51,288 nucleotides of DNA from CAYUST01 sp041908765. GTDB lineage: Bacteria; Patescibacteriota; Gracilibacteria; Absconditabacterales; Absconditicoccaceae. Of the stretch, positions 1 through 9,230 are shown one piece after another. Location of the stretch: NCBI GenBank assembly GCA_041908765.1, contig JAYREU010000022.1:1-51288 (forward strand), given 5' to 3'. Every line of letters starts with the position of its first letter. Positions within the stretch are counted from its first letter, which is position 1. The notes under the pieces are model-generated. The model ran no database searches, was not told the origin of the DNA, and saw only the letters and a program-made list of their open reading frames with translations. Both the position numbers and the translations under genes were made by a program.

Positions 1-162
1 GAGGCTACCCAATATAGAGCGAAAAGCTTGTTTGTAGGCTAATATATCTATTGTAAAATTTTTGTAAATTTATTAGACACCCCTATTTTCTTTTCGAAAT
101 GTCTTGCTAGTTATAGGTTTTTTCCTATAGTGACCGCCTCTTATTTTTTATATATAGTAGAG
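1..162. other. Left-edge AT-rich intergenic stretch
   Basis: No recognisable coding sequence. The stretch is AT-rich. A TATATAGTAG tract about 10 bases before the first ATG could hold a -10 box. I see no terminator or RNA gene, and the upstream neighbour lies outside the window. Confidence 0.5.
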
Positions 163-1059
163 ATGAGTAATCTTACGTTATTAGTATTAGCAGCTTGAAT
201 GGGATCTCGCTATGGAGGACTCAAACAAATGGATGGTTTTGGTCCTCATGAGGAGTCACTACTTGAATACAGTGTCTATGATGCAATTCGTGCTGGTTTT
301 GACAAAGTAGTGTTTGTTATTCGCGAATATTTTGCTGATGAGTTTAAATCACGTATTGGTAATCGTATCGCACAGTCAGTAGAAGTCGTCTATGTCTACC
401 AAGAAGCAGATACACTTCTCCCTCAAATATATGCACCACTGCTTGCAGAACGTCAAAAGCCACGAGGTACTGCACACGCAGTACTCGTTACGAGGGAGGT
501 AATAGATACTCCTTTTGCAGTCATCAACGCAGATGATTTCTACGGAGCACACGCATATCAACAAATTGCAACTTTTTTGAGTAGCCCACATCCTGAACGC
601 ATCGCGTTGGTAGGATATACCTTACGCAATACTATTTCCCCTTTTGGTTCGGTAAATAGAGGAGTATGTGCCACACACAACGGCGTTTTGGATCATATAG
701 TCGAACGTCTCAAGATCAAAAAAAATGAACAAGGGGTGTTAGAAGACGAAACGTGAACAACTTTTACCTGAGATGAGGTTGTATCAATGAACTTCTGGTG
801 ATTTTATCCAGAATTTTTCGCAGCTGTAGAACAATGATTTATTGATTTTCTTTCTACCTATGATCCGACTAAGGGAGGCGAATACTTTATTCCTCTCGTC
901 GTAGATCAACTTATTACCCAACACCAAGCATCGTGTGCGGTATACAAAAGTGAAGATTTCCGATGTGGAGTTACCAATCCCGAAGACAAACCCTTCGTTC
1001 AATCACATATTGCTGGACTAGTAGTAGCAGGAAACTATCCAGAAAAACTACGAGCATAG
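163..1059 (+). CDS. Sugar-phosphate nucleotidyltransferase family protein
   Basis: About 298 residues read with TGA as glycine. The N-terminus is MSNLTLLVLAAGMGSRYGGL, the GxGSR nucleotide-binding signature of NTP-transferases, and the first G of that motif is TGA at 196-198. Later come NADDFYG (metal and nucleotide site) and SMNFWGFYPEFF, where TGA again gives G. Such enzymes transfer an NMP to a sugar phosphate for envelope glycans. The exact substrate cannot be read here. The ATG at 163 is chosen because it gives the complete Rossmann start. The gene stands alone, followed by tRNA-Cys. Confidence 0.88.
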
Positions 1060-1127
1060 CGCGATTTCTTTTCAAAGACTGATAAATCCATTGAAAATAG
1101 CTTATATTTACCTATACACTGAGTCAC

Positions 1128-1202
1128 GGCATCGTGGCAGAGTGGTCCAATGCAGGAGCCTGCAAAGCTTTACAACCGTGGGTTCGAATCCCACCGATGC
1201 CT
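1128..1202 (+). tRNA. tRNA-Cys (anticodon GCA)
   Basis: Cloverleaf with acceptor GGCATCG (1128-1134) pairing CGATGCC (1195-1201), anticodon loop CTGCAAA giving GCA, T-arm GTGGGTTCGAATCCCAC, and discriminator U at 1202, which is a known cysteine identity base. CCA is not encoded, unlike the tRNA-Val and tRNA-Ser genes in this window. The 3' end is partly duplicated 83 bases downstream. Confidence 0.93.
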
Positions 1203-1334
1203 GTACCAAATTTACAAAGCAACAAATAAACAAATAACCAAAGCAATAGAACAGGTTACTGGGACTGGGGTCCCCACCGATGCCTGTACCAAATATACAA
1301 AGTAGCAAATGGACAAATAATCAAAGCAATAACC
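1190..1334 (+). repeat. Direct repeat of the tRNA-Cys 3' end plus A-rich tail
   Basis: The segment from 1190 to about 1252 (start CCCACCGATGCCTGTACC) recurs at 1273 to about 1334 with a few mismatches. The unit contains the 3' half of the tRNA-Cys acceptor and T stem, followed by a run of CAAAT-like words. The second copy has no tRNA body in front of it, so it is a remnant or a duplication. Confidence 0.8.
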
Positions 1335-1335
1335 C

Positions 1336-1410
1336 ATCGTTGTTCCTCCCTTTAGAAGGCCTTGGTGCCCTTTATGGGTAGAGGTGGCGAGTGTAACGAG
1401 CCGGAGGGTT
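1336..1410 (+). repeat. Intergenic repeat family 2, copy 1
   Basis: This stretch (CCTCCCTTTAGAAGGCC, then GGTGCCCTTTATGGGTAG, then GGTGGCGAG) matches the reverse complement of 14112-14170 with small differences. A shorter related piece lies at 31220-31275. It is non-coding and of unknown origin. Confidence 0.55.
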
Positions 1411-1430
1411 ATTCAAAATACAAATATACA

Positions 1431-1463
1431 AAAATCCCTGATACTGTTTGGGATTTTTTTTGT
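1431..1463 (+). terminator. Rho-independent terminator
   Basis: AAAATCCC pairs GGGATTTT around an 11-base loop and the T run continues. It probably ends the tRNA-Cys transcript. Confidence 0.7.
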
Positions 1464-1556
1464 TTCCTCCCTTGCATATTTGAGGTACTATAGTATATTG
1501 ATGTTCAGTAAAAAATTGTCAAGGATTTTGATTTTATTCTTTATAGATACGTTTCT

Positions 1557-2840
1557 ATGGCCCTGTGGCTATTTACCGCTTTCTTGATATTGCTCAATGG
1601 TTATTTCGTTGCAACAGAGTTTGCAATTGTAAAGTTGAGAGAATCTCAGTTGGATGTTTTGGTAAAACAAGGATCGGCTAAGGCGGCGCTGGTTAAATAT
1701 GTAAAAGAACATTTAGATTGGTATTTATCCGCTTGTCAGTTGGGAATTACTTTAGCAAGTCTTGCCCTTGGTTGGGTAGGTGAGGAAACATTTTTGAAAC
1801 TATTTGAATACCTTTTCTCATTCTTGGATATTGGTGTTTCGGAAGCATTCTTGCATTCATTGGCACTTCCGTTGTCATTTTTGGTGATTACGATGTTGCA
1901 TATTGTACTAGGAGAACTCGCTCCCAAATCACTGGCTATCCGTTTTCCATTGGAGACCTCACTGACTATCGTAAAACCACTTATTTGGTTTACTCGTATA
2001 TTCAATCCATTTATCAAGATGCTCAATTGGTTGTCGATTAAGTTGCTTTTCTTGTTTGGTATTACTCCTACCAACGAAGAAGAGGCACATAGTGAGGAGG
2101 AACTTCGTATGATTGTAGTTGAAAGTGAAGAGGAAGGAGAAATTACTGCATCAGAGAGAGAGCTTATTCACAATGTGTTTGAGTTTGATGACAAAGAAGT
2201 ATGTGATATAATGACCAACAAAAACAAATTATTTGCCATTGATATTGAGGATAATCAAGAAGAAAATATCAAAGCTATTATCGAAGAAGGATACTCTAGA
2301 GTACCAGTTTATGAAGGAGGAGAAGATAATTTAATAGGCTGGTTACTCACTAAGGATATTTTGACCCTTATTTATCAGAAAAAGCAATTCTCTCTCAGAG
2401 ATTTATTGAGACCTCTCTACTTTGTGCCTGAGAATCAAACAATAAGTACATTATTGGCTAATATGAAGAGAATGAAACAGCATTTTGCTGTGGTAACTTC
2501 TGAATATGGCACTACCGTTGGTATAGTTAGTTTAGAGGATGTAGTAGAAGAGTTGGTTGGAGATATACATGATGAATCAGATGATATGGAAAAACCGGTC
2601 ACAGAACACAGCACGTGAGTTTACCATATCAATGCTACCCTCTCCATCAATGAAATAAATGAGTATCTTCCTTTCGACCTCCCAGAAGCAGAAGAGTACA
2701 CTACTTTGGCTGGTTTTCTCAACACTATGCTCAATCGTATTCCTGCTCTCCATGACACCTATGAAACAGATGTCTACAAAATAACCGTTATAAAAAAATC
2801 TGCACAACTGGTGGAACAAGTAAAACTTGAGATGAAATAA
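1557..2840 (+). CDS. CNNM/HlyC-CorC family membrane protein with CBS domains
   Basis: 427 residues. Residues 1-170 form the DUF21/CNNM membrane domain with about four hydrophobic segments and GYFVATEFAIVKLRES, typical of this family. A CBS pair follows (roughly 195-330: VCDIMT, EEGYSRVPVYEG, GTTVGIVSLEDVVEELVGDI). A C-terminal CorC_HlyC domain follows (about 350-427), reached only by reading TGA at 2616-2618 as glycine. Family members are implicated in divalent-cation transport, mainly Mg2+. The ATG at 1557 gives the usual hydrophobic start. The next gene begins 21 bases downstream, so the two may be co-transcribed. Confidence 0.9.
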
Positions 2841-2861
2841 TTTTTTATTTTCTCTAGTCTT

Positions 2862-3374
2862 ATGGATATCTTCCACTATCTTGAATCAGCAGATACCTAT
2901 GCACAAGAAACACTTTCTCAGGTAAAGGAAAAATTTGGTATAGAACTATATAATGTTTTCGTTGACCATCGATGTATGAGAGTAGATAGTGTACTACTCT
3001 ATCAGAATATTAAAAATCAACTCCATGCCACATGAGGTAATCATCTCTCAGAGAAAATAGTTGCAGGTAGAAACATCAGTATTTTTGATTGTCCTTGGTT
3101 ACAAAGTGATGTGTTGAAATATGATACATTGATTGAACTTCCAGCTCCCAAAGAGACACATCATTATCTTAATGGACGACAACATATTGAAGTAGTGGTT
3201 CCTGATGTCGATACTCTCTTGAAACAATATCCCCACTTAACGTGGGATCTTTCATGATATAAGAAAACGTATAATCGTGATATCAGTCTGTTCATCGATA
3301 ACAACCATGAAATAAAATTCCACGAACAGTCTTTGAGACAAGTACTTATTGCAGAAGAAAAAGTATCTCACTAA
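2862..3374 (+). CDS. YecM-like VOC-superfamily protein
   Basis: 170 residues with two TGA glycines. The order VDHRCMRVDS, LSEKIVAGRNISIF, IELPAPKET and GRQHIEVVVPD resembles the E. coli YecM family, a VOC-fold protein of unknown function with putative metal-binding His and Glu. The identification rests on motif resemblance, so it is moderate. The gene lies between the CNNM gene (21 bases upstream) and rsmI (19 bases downstream), a compact run that looks like an operon. Confidence 0.6.
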
Positions 3375-3393
3375 AATTTATTTTCCATTTACT

Positions 3394-4113
3394 ATGCTCT
3401 ACGTTCTTCCTACTCCTGTCGGTAATCTCGAAGATATCACTATCAGAGCCAAAGGTTTCTTATCCTCTTTGTCAATTTTTTTCTGTGAAGACACCAGAAC
3501 TGCCAAGAGACTTTTTCACTTATATAACATACCACACGAAGGAAAACAATTTTTTTCTTTGACGAGTTTCACGTCACCACACCAATTAGACACCTTTATC
3601 AATTTGCTTCGCACCCAAGACGCATGATTACTTTCAGATGCTGGGACTCCAGGACTCTCAGATCCTGGAAAAACAATTATTAGACTATGTCGAGAAAATA
3701 ACATTCCTTTTAGTGTCTTGCCATGAACAAACGCCCTGGTGCCTGCGGTGGTGGCAGCACGATTTCCTACCAATCGTTTCGCCTTTTACGGTTTTCTCCC
3801 CAAGAAAAAAGGAAAACAAACTATGCAACGTGAAATAATTGCTTCCCCGATCCCGGTCTTTTTGTATGAATCAGTTCACAGAATCCAAAAACTACTCGAA
3901 GAAATGATTGCATTATGATTTACAGGTCGTGTGCTCATTGCTAGAGAATTGTCAAAACTTCACGAACAACTTGCGTGTGGAGATGTAACTATTATTTTGG
4001 AACAGGTCAAAAAATGAACTATCCCAAGCAAAGGTGAATTTGTGGTGGGTTTTTATAATGGATCTATTCATGACGCAACAGGTGACGATGATCTTCGTGG
4101 GGAGACTGACTAA
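3394..4113 (+). CDS. rsmI: 16S rRNA (cytidine-2'-O)-methyltransferase RsmI
   Basis: 239 residues, normal for RsmI. The N-terminus MLYVLPTPVGNLEDITIRA, then FFCEDTRTAKRL and LLSDAGTPGLSDPG, are diagnostic. The glycines before LLSDAG and in VLPGTNALVPAV are TGA. The C-terminal half carries ESVHRI and GRVLIARELSKLHE. The enzyme uses SAM to methylate C1402 of 16S rRNA in the decoding centre. The 3' end overlaps the next gene by about 56 bases. Confidence 0.95.
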
Positions 4114-5185
4114 AGAAAAAGGTTTCCACCTTATTTTGGCGTTACTCAAGGCTATCAAAAATTCTCCGTTGGCAAGTACTGTCCACTGTCATATTTTCTG
4201 ATCGGGGAATTTACAGTCCGAGCTAGAAGCACTCCTTCCTACCCTGTCATTCGTTACTTACCATGGATTTCAACCCAAAGAAGCTATTACCTATACCCGA
4301 CAACATGCTGATGTGACACTCATGCCTTCTACTTTTTTGGAAACGTTTGGGATGAGCGCATTGGAATCGCTTCAGCTAGGTGTGCCGGTAGTAGGATTTC
4401 CAAAGTGAGGCATTGCCCCATTTCTCTTCCCTGAGTTTCAATTAGACGAACAGCATTCTTTTGTTGACCAACTCCTTACTTTGCTTACTAAAATGACACA
4501 AGGAGAGCTTCCTAACCGTCGCGCAGATGCTTTGACTTTGGCAAGTAAGTATAGCGATGATACACGAATTACCTGCTTCAAGCAACTCTTTGGAAAGGAA
4601 AAAGGACGTGTACTTTTGGTATCAGATTATATATGTCCTATTGGTGGTGTGGAACAGTATCTTCAAAATGTATATCATCTTCTGATAGATCATGGTTTTG
4701 AGGTACAGTTGGTTGGCTCTTGTGAGAGACCTACAGGGTGGAAAAAACGATTCAATTTCCTCGGTAGTTTCTGTAACATACCTTTTTGGCGACATCTATA
4801 TCACAAGAAACAGCAGTTCCAACCTGACCTTATTTGGCGACATGGTGTACAGAGAGTCATTGGTTGGGTTCCGCTGGCTTTAGTTCCACGTGCTCCCCAG
4901 GAGCGAGTGATGTATCATGAGGTGGGACTGTTTCATCCTTTCCCTGCACAAGTCACCTCTGAGCAACAGCTTGTCCAAGCGAGTTCACTCTCTGGATATC
5001 TGCAACAAGCTTCTTCTTGGCTTGCACCCTTTGTTTTCGTAAAAGCACTCTTTGGACGCTTGATACTTTCTCTTCTAGGCGGTCGTTGTACACAACATCT
5101 TGTACCCTCTCCATACCTTTTGGAACATGGTCGTCGCCGGCTGCCTCACGCACAGCGAACTACATTTTCTCATTTCGTGAAATAA
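4058..5185 (+). CDS. GT-B glycosyltransferase with circularly permuted half-domains
   Basis: About 375 residues, the usual GT4 length but in the wrong order. Residues 1-170 are the normal C-terminal donor-binding half: IFVGRLTKEKGFHLILALL, then FLETFGMSALESLQLGVPVV and GFPKGG. Residues from about 185 are the normal N-terminal half: RVLLVSDYICPIGGVEQYLQ, then HGFEVQLVGS, HEVGLFH and VPSPYLLEHG. The protein ends (SHFVK) where an ordinary GT4 would run into its VGRL strand. TGA at 4202 and 4407 region codons gives Gly. The start is uncertain (ATG 4058 or 4070). Both alternatives overlap rsmI. The likely role is glycan synthesis. Confidence 0.75.
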
Positions 5186-5305
5186 AGGGTGTGTCTACTC
5201 TTTTTTTACAATACTACACCTTTATTTTTTGTTCTCCAAAAGCCAATTTGTAAAAGAATGTCAAAAATTTGTGTAGACAAAAAGAGGAGAAATAGACATC
5301 CTTGT

Positions 5306-6058
5306 CTAGCCATTTCTGGCAAGCACGGCTCACCAAATGGAGGCTTGAGGATATGTTTGTTTGAGCACATTGGCTGCCTGTGTGAGCGTACTTCCTGTAG
5401 TCATGACGTCATCTACCAAAATGATATGTTTCGGAACAAAATCCACTTCAGATGCTCTAAATACCTTTTGCAGTGAGTCTTCTCTCGTACCTTTTGATTT
5501 GCTTGCTTGTGAGAAGGTCCATTGTTGTTTGACGAGGAGGTCACGGTAGGGAATTTGTAATTCTCTGGCACAAGTTTGTGCCAAAAGTTTGGCTTGATTG
5601 AATCACCTAACTCGATATTGCTTGTATCGATGCATAGGGATGGAGGTAATCACCACTTTTTCTTTACATCCCTCCCAATTTTCTTGAGTTTTCATGTGTA
5701 AAGCGAGTTGTTTCCCAAGAAAGATGGCAAGCGAGTGACTGCCCCCATACTTAAACTGCTTAATAAGCGTTTGTATAGCAGAGGAGTAGGTGAACATGAT
5801 AAGTACTTGATCTAGTGGTCAGTGACATCATAAACATCTACGGAATTCGCGGGAGGGTTTGTGGCATACGGGACAGATGGGAGGATGAAGTTCGAGATTC
5901 TTTTTGCATGCGTTGCAAAAATATGAGCCGATTTGTTCGCACACCAGGCAGTGCGGAGGAAGGAGGAAGTTGAGGAGAGGTGTTAGTATTGAATAACAAA
6001 ATTTATAAAAACAATTTTCACCCCCTGCCGGGGTGGCCTTCTTTTTGGCATGACCCAA
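5306..6058 (-). CDS. comF: ComF-family phosphoribosyltransferase-like protein
   Basis: About 250 residues. The N-terminal zinc-ribbon Cys pairs (HCLVCEQIGSYFCNAC, CPVC) are followed by QFKYGG, YRVRGFNQAKLLA and the PRPP loop ILVDDVMTTGSTL, ending ARNG. TGA codons join all pieces. ComF proteins are needed for DNA uptake in competent bacteria and have a PRTase fold. The start is a problem: in frame the only usual start codon is TTG at 6058, inside repeat element A. No ATG or GTG lies between the element and the first Cys pair. Confidence 0.85.
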
Positions 6059-6214
6059 AAAGAAGCAAAAAGTTCTAGGTAGCGCAGGTCTTCAGTATGT
6101 GAGTACTTTATCTACGATTACGGAGCAAGCTCGCTCCCAAAGGGACCCGCTCGCTTGCTAATGTTATTTAGTCTATGTATTTTACTTCTACAATTCTCAG
6201 ACTTGTGCGCTACC
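6021..6214 (+). repeat. Structured dispersed element, copy A (short form)
   Basis: Hairpin 1 is CTTCTTTTTGG (6038-6048) with CCAAAAAGAAG (6055-6065), 11 bp. The long closing stem is GGTAGCGCA (6078-6086) with TGCGCTACC (6206-6214). Inside is the arm AGCAAGC/GCTTGCT capped by TCCC-AAA-GGGA. The same layout recurs in copies B, C and E. It overlaps the 5' end of comF. The transcribed strand is unknown, and strand + only records the shared orientation. Confidence 0.85.
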
Positions 6215-6315
6215 TTTATCTATATACGACTCTTGGATATAATTTACCAAGAATAACTACAGAAGAAACTTGTTTTCCACAACAAAAAAACTACTCTGAG
6301 GTAGTTTTGAAGTAG

Positions 6316-6392
6316 TGGTGGGCGATACTGGACTCGAACCAGTGACCTCTACAATGTCAATGTAGCGCTCTCGCCAGCTGAGCTAATCACCC
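6316..6392 (-). tRNA. tRNA-Val (anticodon GAC), CCA encoded
   Basis: Acceptor GGGTGAT pairs ATCGCCC (6320-6326 on the plus strand). The anticodon stem CTACA/TGTAG encloses TTGACAT, giving GAC. The T-arm has GGTTCGAGTCC. CCA is encoded at 6316-6318 after discriminator A. It is followed upstream by an A-rich CAAAG-type repeat stretch. Confidence 0.93.
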
Positions 6393-6394
6393 TA

Positions 6395-6462
6395 ACAAAG
6401 TTACAAAGCTGCAAAATACAAAGTACAAAGCAAGCAAGGAACAAAACAAACATATTTATTTA
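6395..6462. repeat. A-rich CAAAT/CAAAG-type intergenic repeat
   Basis: A run of words such as ACAAAG, GCAAAA and TACAAAG at 7 to 10 base spacing. It resembles stretches at 1204-1332, 40604-40710 and 47559-47612. No coding potential is seen. Confidence 0.5.
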
Positions 6463-6472
6463 TACCAGTCAG

Positions 6473-7561
6473 ATGCACGTAGCAGTCGTAGGAGGGGGAA
6501 CAGGAGGACATGTGATTCCTATAGTTGCCTTACTGAGGTATGTGGAGCACGATACAGAATTGAGGGAGAAATGCAAGGAAATATCCTGGTTTGGTGAGAT
6601 TGATGGCCAGGAATATAGCGCAAGTTTACAGTTTCCGCGAGTAACTTTTGTCCCCATTACTTCTGGGAAATGGAGAAGATATGATTTTTGGAAGACGCTA
6701 TTATCCAACCTGTTGGATATGATTTTCGTCATCAAAGGTTTTTTCGTAGCATTATTCGAACTGAGAAAACGTAAGGTGACGGTGGTGTTCTGTAAATGAA
6801 GTCATGTAGCTGTGCCAGTATGTATGGCAGCAGGCATTCTTGGTATACCTGTTGTGTTGCATGAATCTGATATTTACCCATGACTTGCAAATCGTATCAT
6901 TGCCAAACGAGCAACGATCAAGTTTGCTTGATTTCCCAATGTGTTTGGACCTGATACCCAGGTGTCTGGACAGCTCCTTTCCTCTGCACTCTTACATTTT
7001 GACCAGACAGAACTATGGAAATGATTGTCCTCCAATGAAACAACGAATGTGCTTGTCATGGGGGGGTCTCAATGATCTACGGTCATCTACGAAACATTAG
7101 CCAATATTCTAACTGATGAGTGGACTCAAGAATATCATTTCTATGTGATCTTGTGAAAAAGAAACGAACATTTAGCAGAACGTTTTGCTCCTTTTTCACA
7201 GGTAACTACTTTCACGTACCTTACCGTCGAAGAAGTGGCTAGTTTATGTGCACATTGTGATCTCTCTATCACGCGTGGAGGAGTCACCTCTTTGGCGGAG
7301 CAACAGCTCTTTGGACTCAAGAAGGCTATTGTGCCTCTCCCCTTCACGTGAGGAAATCACCAAGAATATAATGCGAGATGGTATGTAGAGAAGTATGGCG
7401 ATGCGTGTCTACTACAAGATGCATCGCTACAACAACATATGGCGGATTTCCTTGATAGATATCGTCATTTCAGAAAAGAGCAGGTACTACCTGATACAAA
7501 ACAACTCCAAGAAGCACCACATATGATTTGGCAAACGTTAGTTCAATTGTGAAATACGTAG
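6473..7561 (+). CDS. murG: UDP-N-acetylglucosamine--lipid pyrophosphoryl-undecaprenol GlcNAc transferase MurG
   Basis: 362 residues, the usual MurG length. The N-terminus MHVAVVGGGTGGHVIP is the first glycine-rich loop. HESDIYPGLANRIIA, VMGGSQGS, ITRGGVTSLAEQ and PFTGGNHQEYNA follow, and in each of YPG, SQG and TGG a glycine is TGA. The enzyme converts lipid I to lipid II at the inner face of the membrane. The SMR gene starts 28 bases downstream. A lone murG with PBP1A elsewhere in the window indicates that the cell makes peptidoglycan. Confidence 0.95.
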
Positions 7562-7588
7562 TAGTGTATTTATTATTTCAATAACCAT

Positions 7589-7900
7589 ATGGGATACTGG
7601 TATTTGTTGGGCGTCGTGATTTTTGAAACTATTGCTGTGATAACTATGGATCTTTCTGCTGGTTTTACAAAACTTAAGCGGACTCTGCTAGCTGTAGCAA
7701 CCTATGCTATTACATTCGTTTGTTTGACGTTTGCACTCAAAACTATCCCTGCCGGCATTGCTAATGCGGTTTGGGCTGGTGCAAGCACTATTTTGGTAGC
7801 ACTGGTTGCACGATTTTTCCTACACGAGAGTTTGTCAGCGATGCAGTGTGTATGGTTGTTGGTGATTGCAGCTGGTTTGGTGGGGTTGAATCTAAGTTAG
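7589..7900 (+). CDS. Small multidrug resistance (SMR/EmrE-type) transporter
   Basis: 103 residues in four hydrophobic segments. Glu13 in the first helix (VVIFETIAVITMDLS) matches the proton/drug-binding Glu of EmrE. The PAGIANAVWAGAST and AAGLVGLN stretches are typical of the family. It functions as a dimeric proton antiporter for cationic compounds or guanidinium. No TGA codon is used. The last 113 bases overlap a convergent gene on the other strand. Confidence 0.88.
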   Translation: MGYWYLLGVVIFETIAVITMDLSAGFTKLKRTLLAVATYAITFVCLTFALKTIPAGIANAVWAGASTILVALVARFFLHESLSAMQCVWLLVIAAGLVGLNLS

Positions 7901-8864
7901 GAGATACTATTTCACCTGTTCCTGCTGTTTGATTTGGTATATGGTGGCCATTCCCTGGAGTGGAAAGCACTTCTATTATGTTTCATTCAATGTATGTATT
8001 TGATACATATTTTTTGAATCTTCAAAAACTTGTGGCTCTACGCCATTCAAAGTGGTTTTCTAGAAAATTATGATCTAGATCTTCACATCAAAGCCTTCAA
8101 TTTTCGAATGTTTGAATCATTTCGTCTCTTTTGAGGAGGCTTCATTCATAATTGCCTAATTTGAGTTTCATAGTACACCCGAAACCATACTCATTGAGTT
8201 GTTTAGCGAGCTCTTTATCCTTGAAACGTATTGTGGCAATTCTTGCCATATTTTCGGTCACTGCTGCAATATCTTCTTTGGAAAAGCTCATTCTAACAGT
8301 ATAACTGTTGTTTCACTCAATGAGGTCAAACTTTTCAGGCAACAGAACAGGATTTTGGTATCTATTATTTTGATGGCGTTGAATGTAACCACCGAGAGTA
8401 CTATATAAACTCCTCGAGTAGCGATAACTATTTTCTTTGAACTGAAAGCGAGTATGAGGAGTGAGTTTAGCTAAAAGACTTTCGATCTTTGACCATCATT
8501 CAATTCAAGCATATGTTGCGATACCTAGCGTGACCATAGATTCTACTTCCAGTACATTTCTACTATTAGAAACACCGGCTATAGTTGATATGACAAGTCA
8601 TAGTATAGAACCAAATCAGATTGCGTACGGATCAGTATATTTTTTATATTTTTCTCCACTTTTGCCTGCACTTTTCATATGATCCTGCAATGGCTCTACT
8701 TCATAGTCGTCGCTGGTAATTTTTTCTGAATATGGATAAAATATAAGGTCTATTTCTACCGTGTCATACTCTTTACATACGTCAATGTTTTGTAAATTTA
8801 TATCAAGAAGCCCTCACTGCTGGTTACTTTTTTCTAATGAGAGGAGTTTTGGAATATCCACCAT
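7788..8864 (-). CDS. Unknown protein with a central hydrophobic segment
   Basis: 358 residues when TGA is glycine, and invisible with the standard code because about ten TGA codons interrupt it. It starts MVDIPKLLSLEKSN. A hydrophobic stretch near residues 85-105 (IGFGSILGLVISTIAGV) may be a membrane helix. The C-terminal part has charged segments (VRMSFSKEDIAAV, ATIRFKDKELAKQL). I recognise no family. The frame stays open until TAG at 7788, overlapping the SMR gene tail in antisense, so the true 3' end deserves care. Confidence 0.6.
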
Positions 8865-9008
8865 ATATATTACACTGGATAAAATAGTATGTAATATATA
8901 CATATTATGATATAAATGTCAATATTAGAATATATAATTGGTATTGAACGTTCTCAAGATATCTTTACATAGTGTGAGTTACAATTATTCATAAAAAAAT
9001 GCACAATT

Positions 9009-9173
9009 ATGCCACACGACAAGAAAAAGCAGTCTACAGGTAGTTTTCCAGGCAAACGTGATCGCCATCAGCAAGTTGATCACAAAACTGCCGTTGACAA
9101 GAAAAAGCGAGATAACCCAAAGAAAAAATGGGATGAACGCGGATCTGGCGTCAATAAGAACCGTAGACCGTAA
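9009..9173 (+). CDS. Small highly basic protein
   Basis: 54 residues rich in Lys, Arg, Asp and Gly (MPHDKKKQSTGSFPGKRDRH, ending NKNRRP), with no hydrophobic core. It may bind nucleic acid or be disordered, but no family is recognised. It is followed 26 bases later by a clear terminator, which supports a real short transcript. Confidence 0.6.
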   Translation: MPHDKKKQSTGSFPGKRDRHQQVDHKTAVDKKKRDNPKKKWDERGSGVNKNRRP

Positions 9174-9198
9174 AATTCATTAAAATTTACAGGAGTTG

Positions 9199-9230
9199 GA
9201 GGAGTTAGGAATGACTAACTCCTTTTTTTA
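9199..9230 (+). terminator. Rho-independent terminator for the small basic gene
   Basis: AGGAGTTAG pairs CTAACTCCT around GAATGA, followed by TTTTTTTA. The stop codon and last residues of the converging minus-strand gene lie inside the same hairpin. Confidence 0.85.

Noticed and set aside
163..1059. TGA as tryptophan (table 4)
   Set aside because: TGA aligns to invariant glycines (GxGSR, GGSTITQQ, HKGYG), not to tryptophans, and TGG is used normally for Trp.
4481..5185. A truncated, independent glycosyltransferase fragment
   Set aside because: The same frame extends upstream through TGA codons to 4058 and contributes the complementary half-domain.
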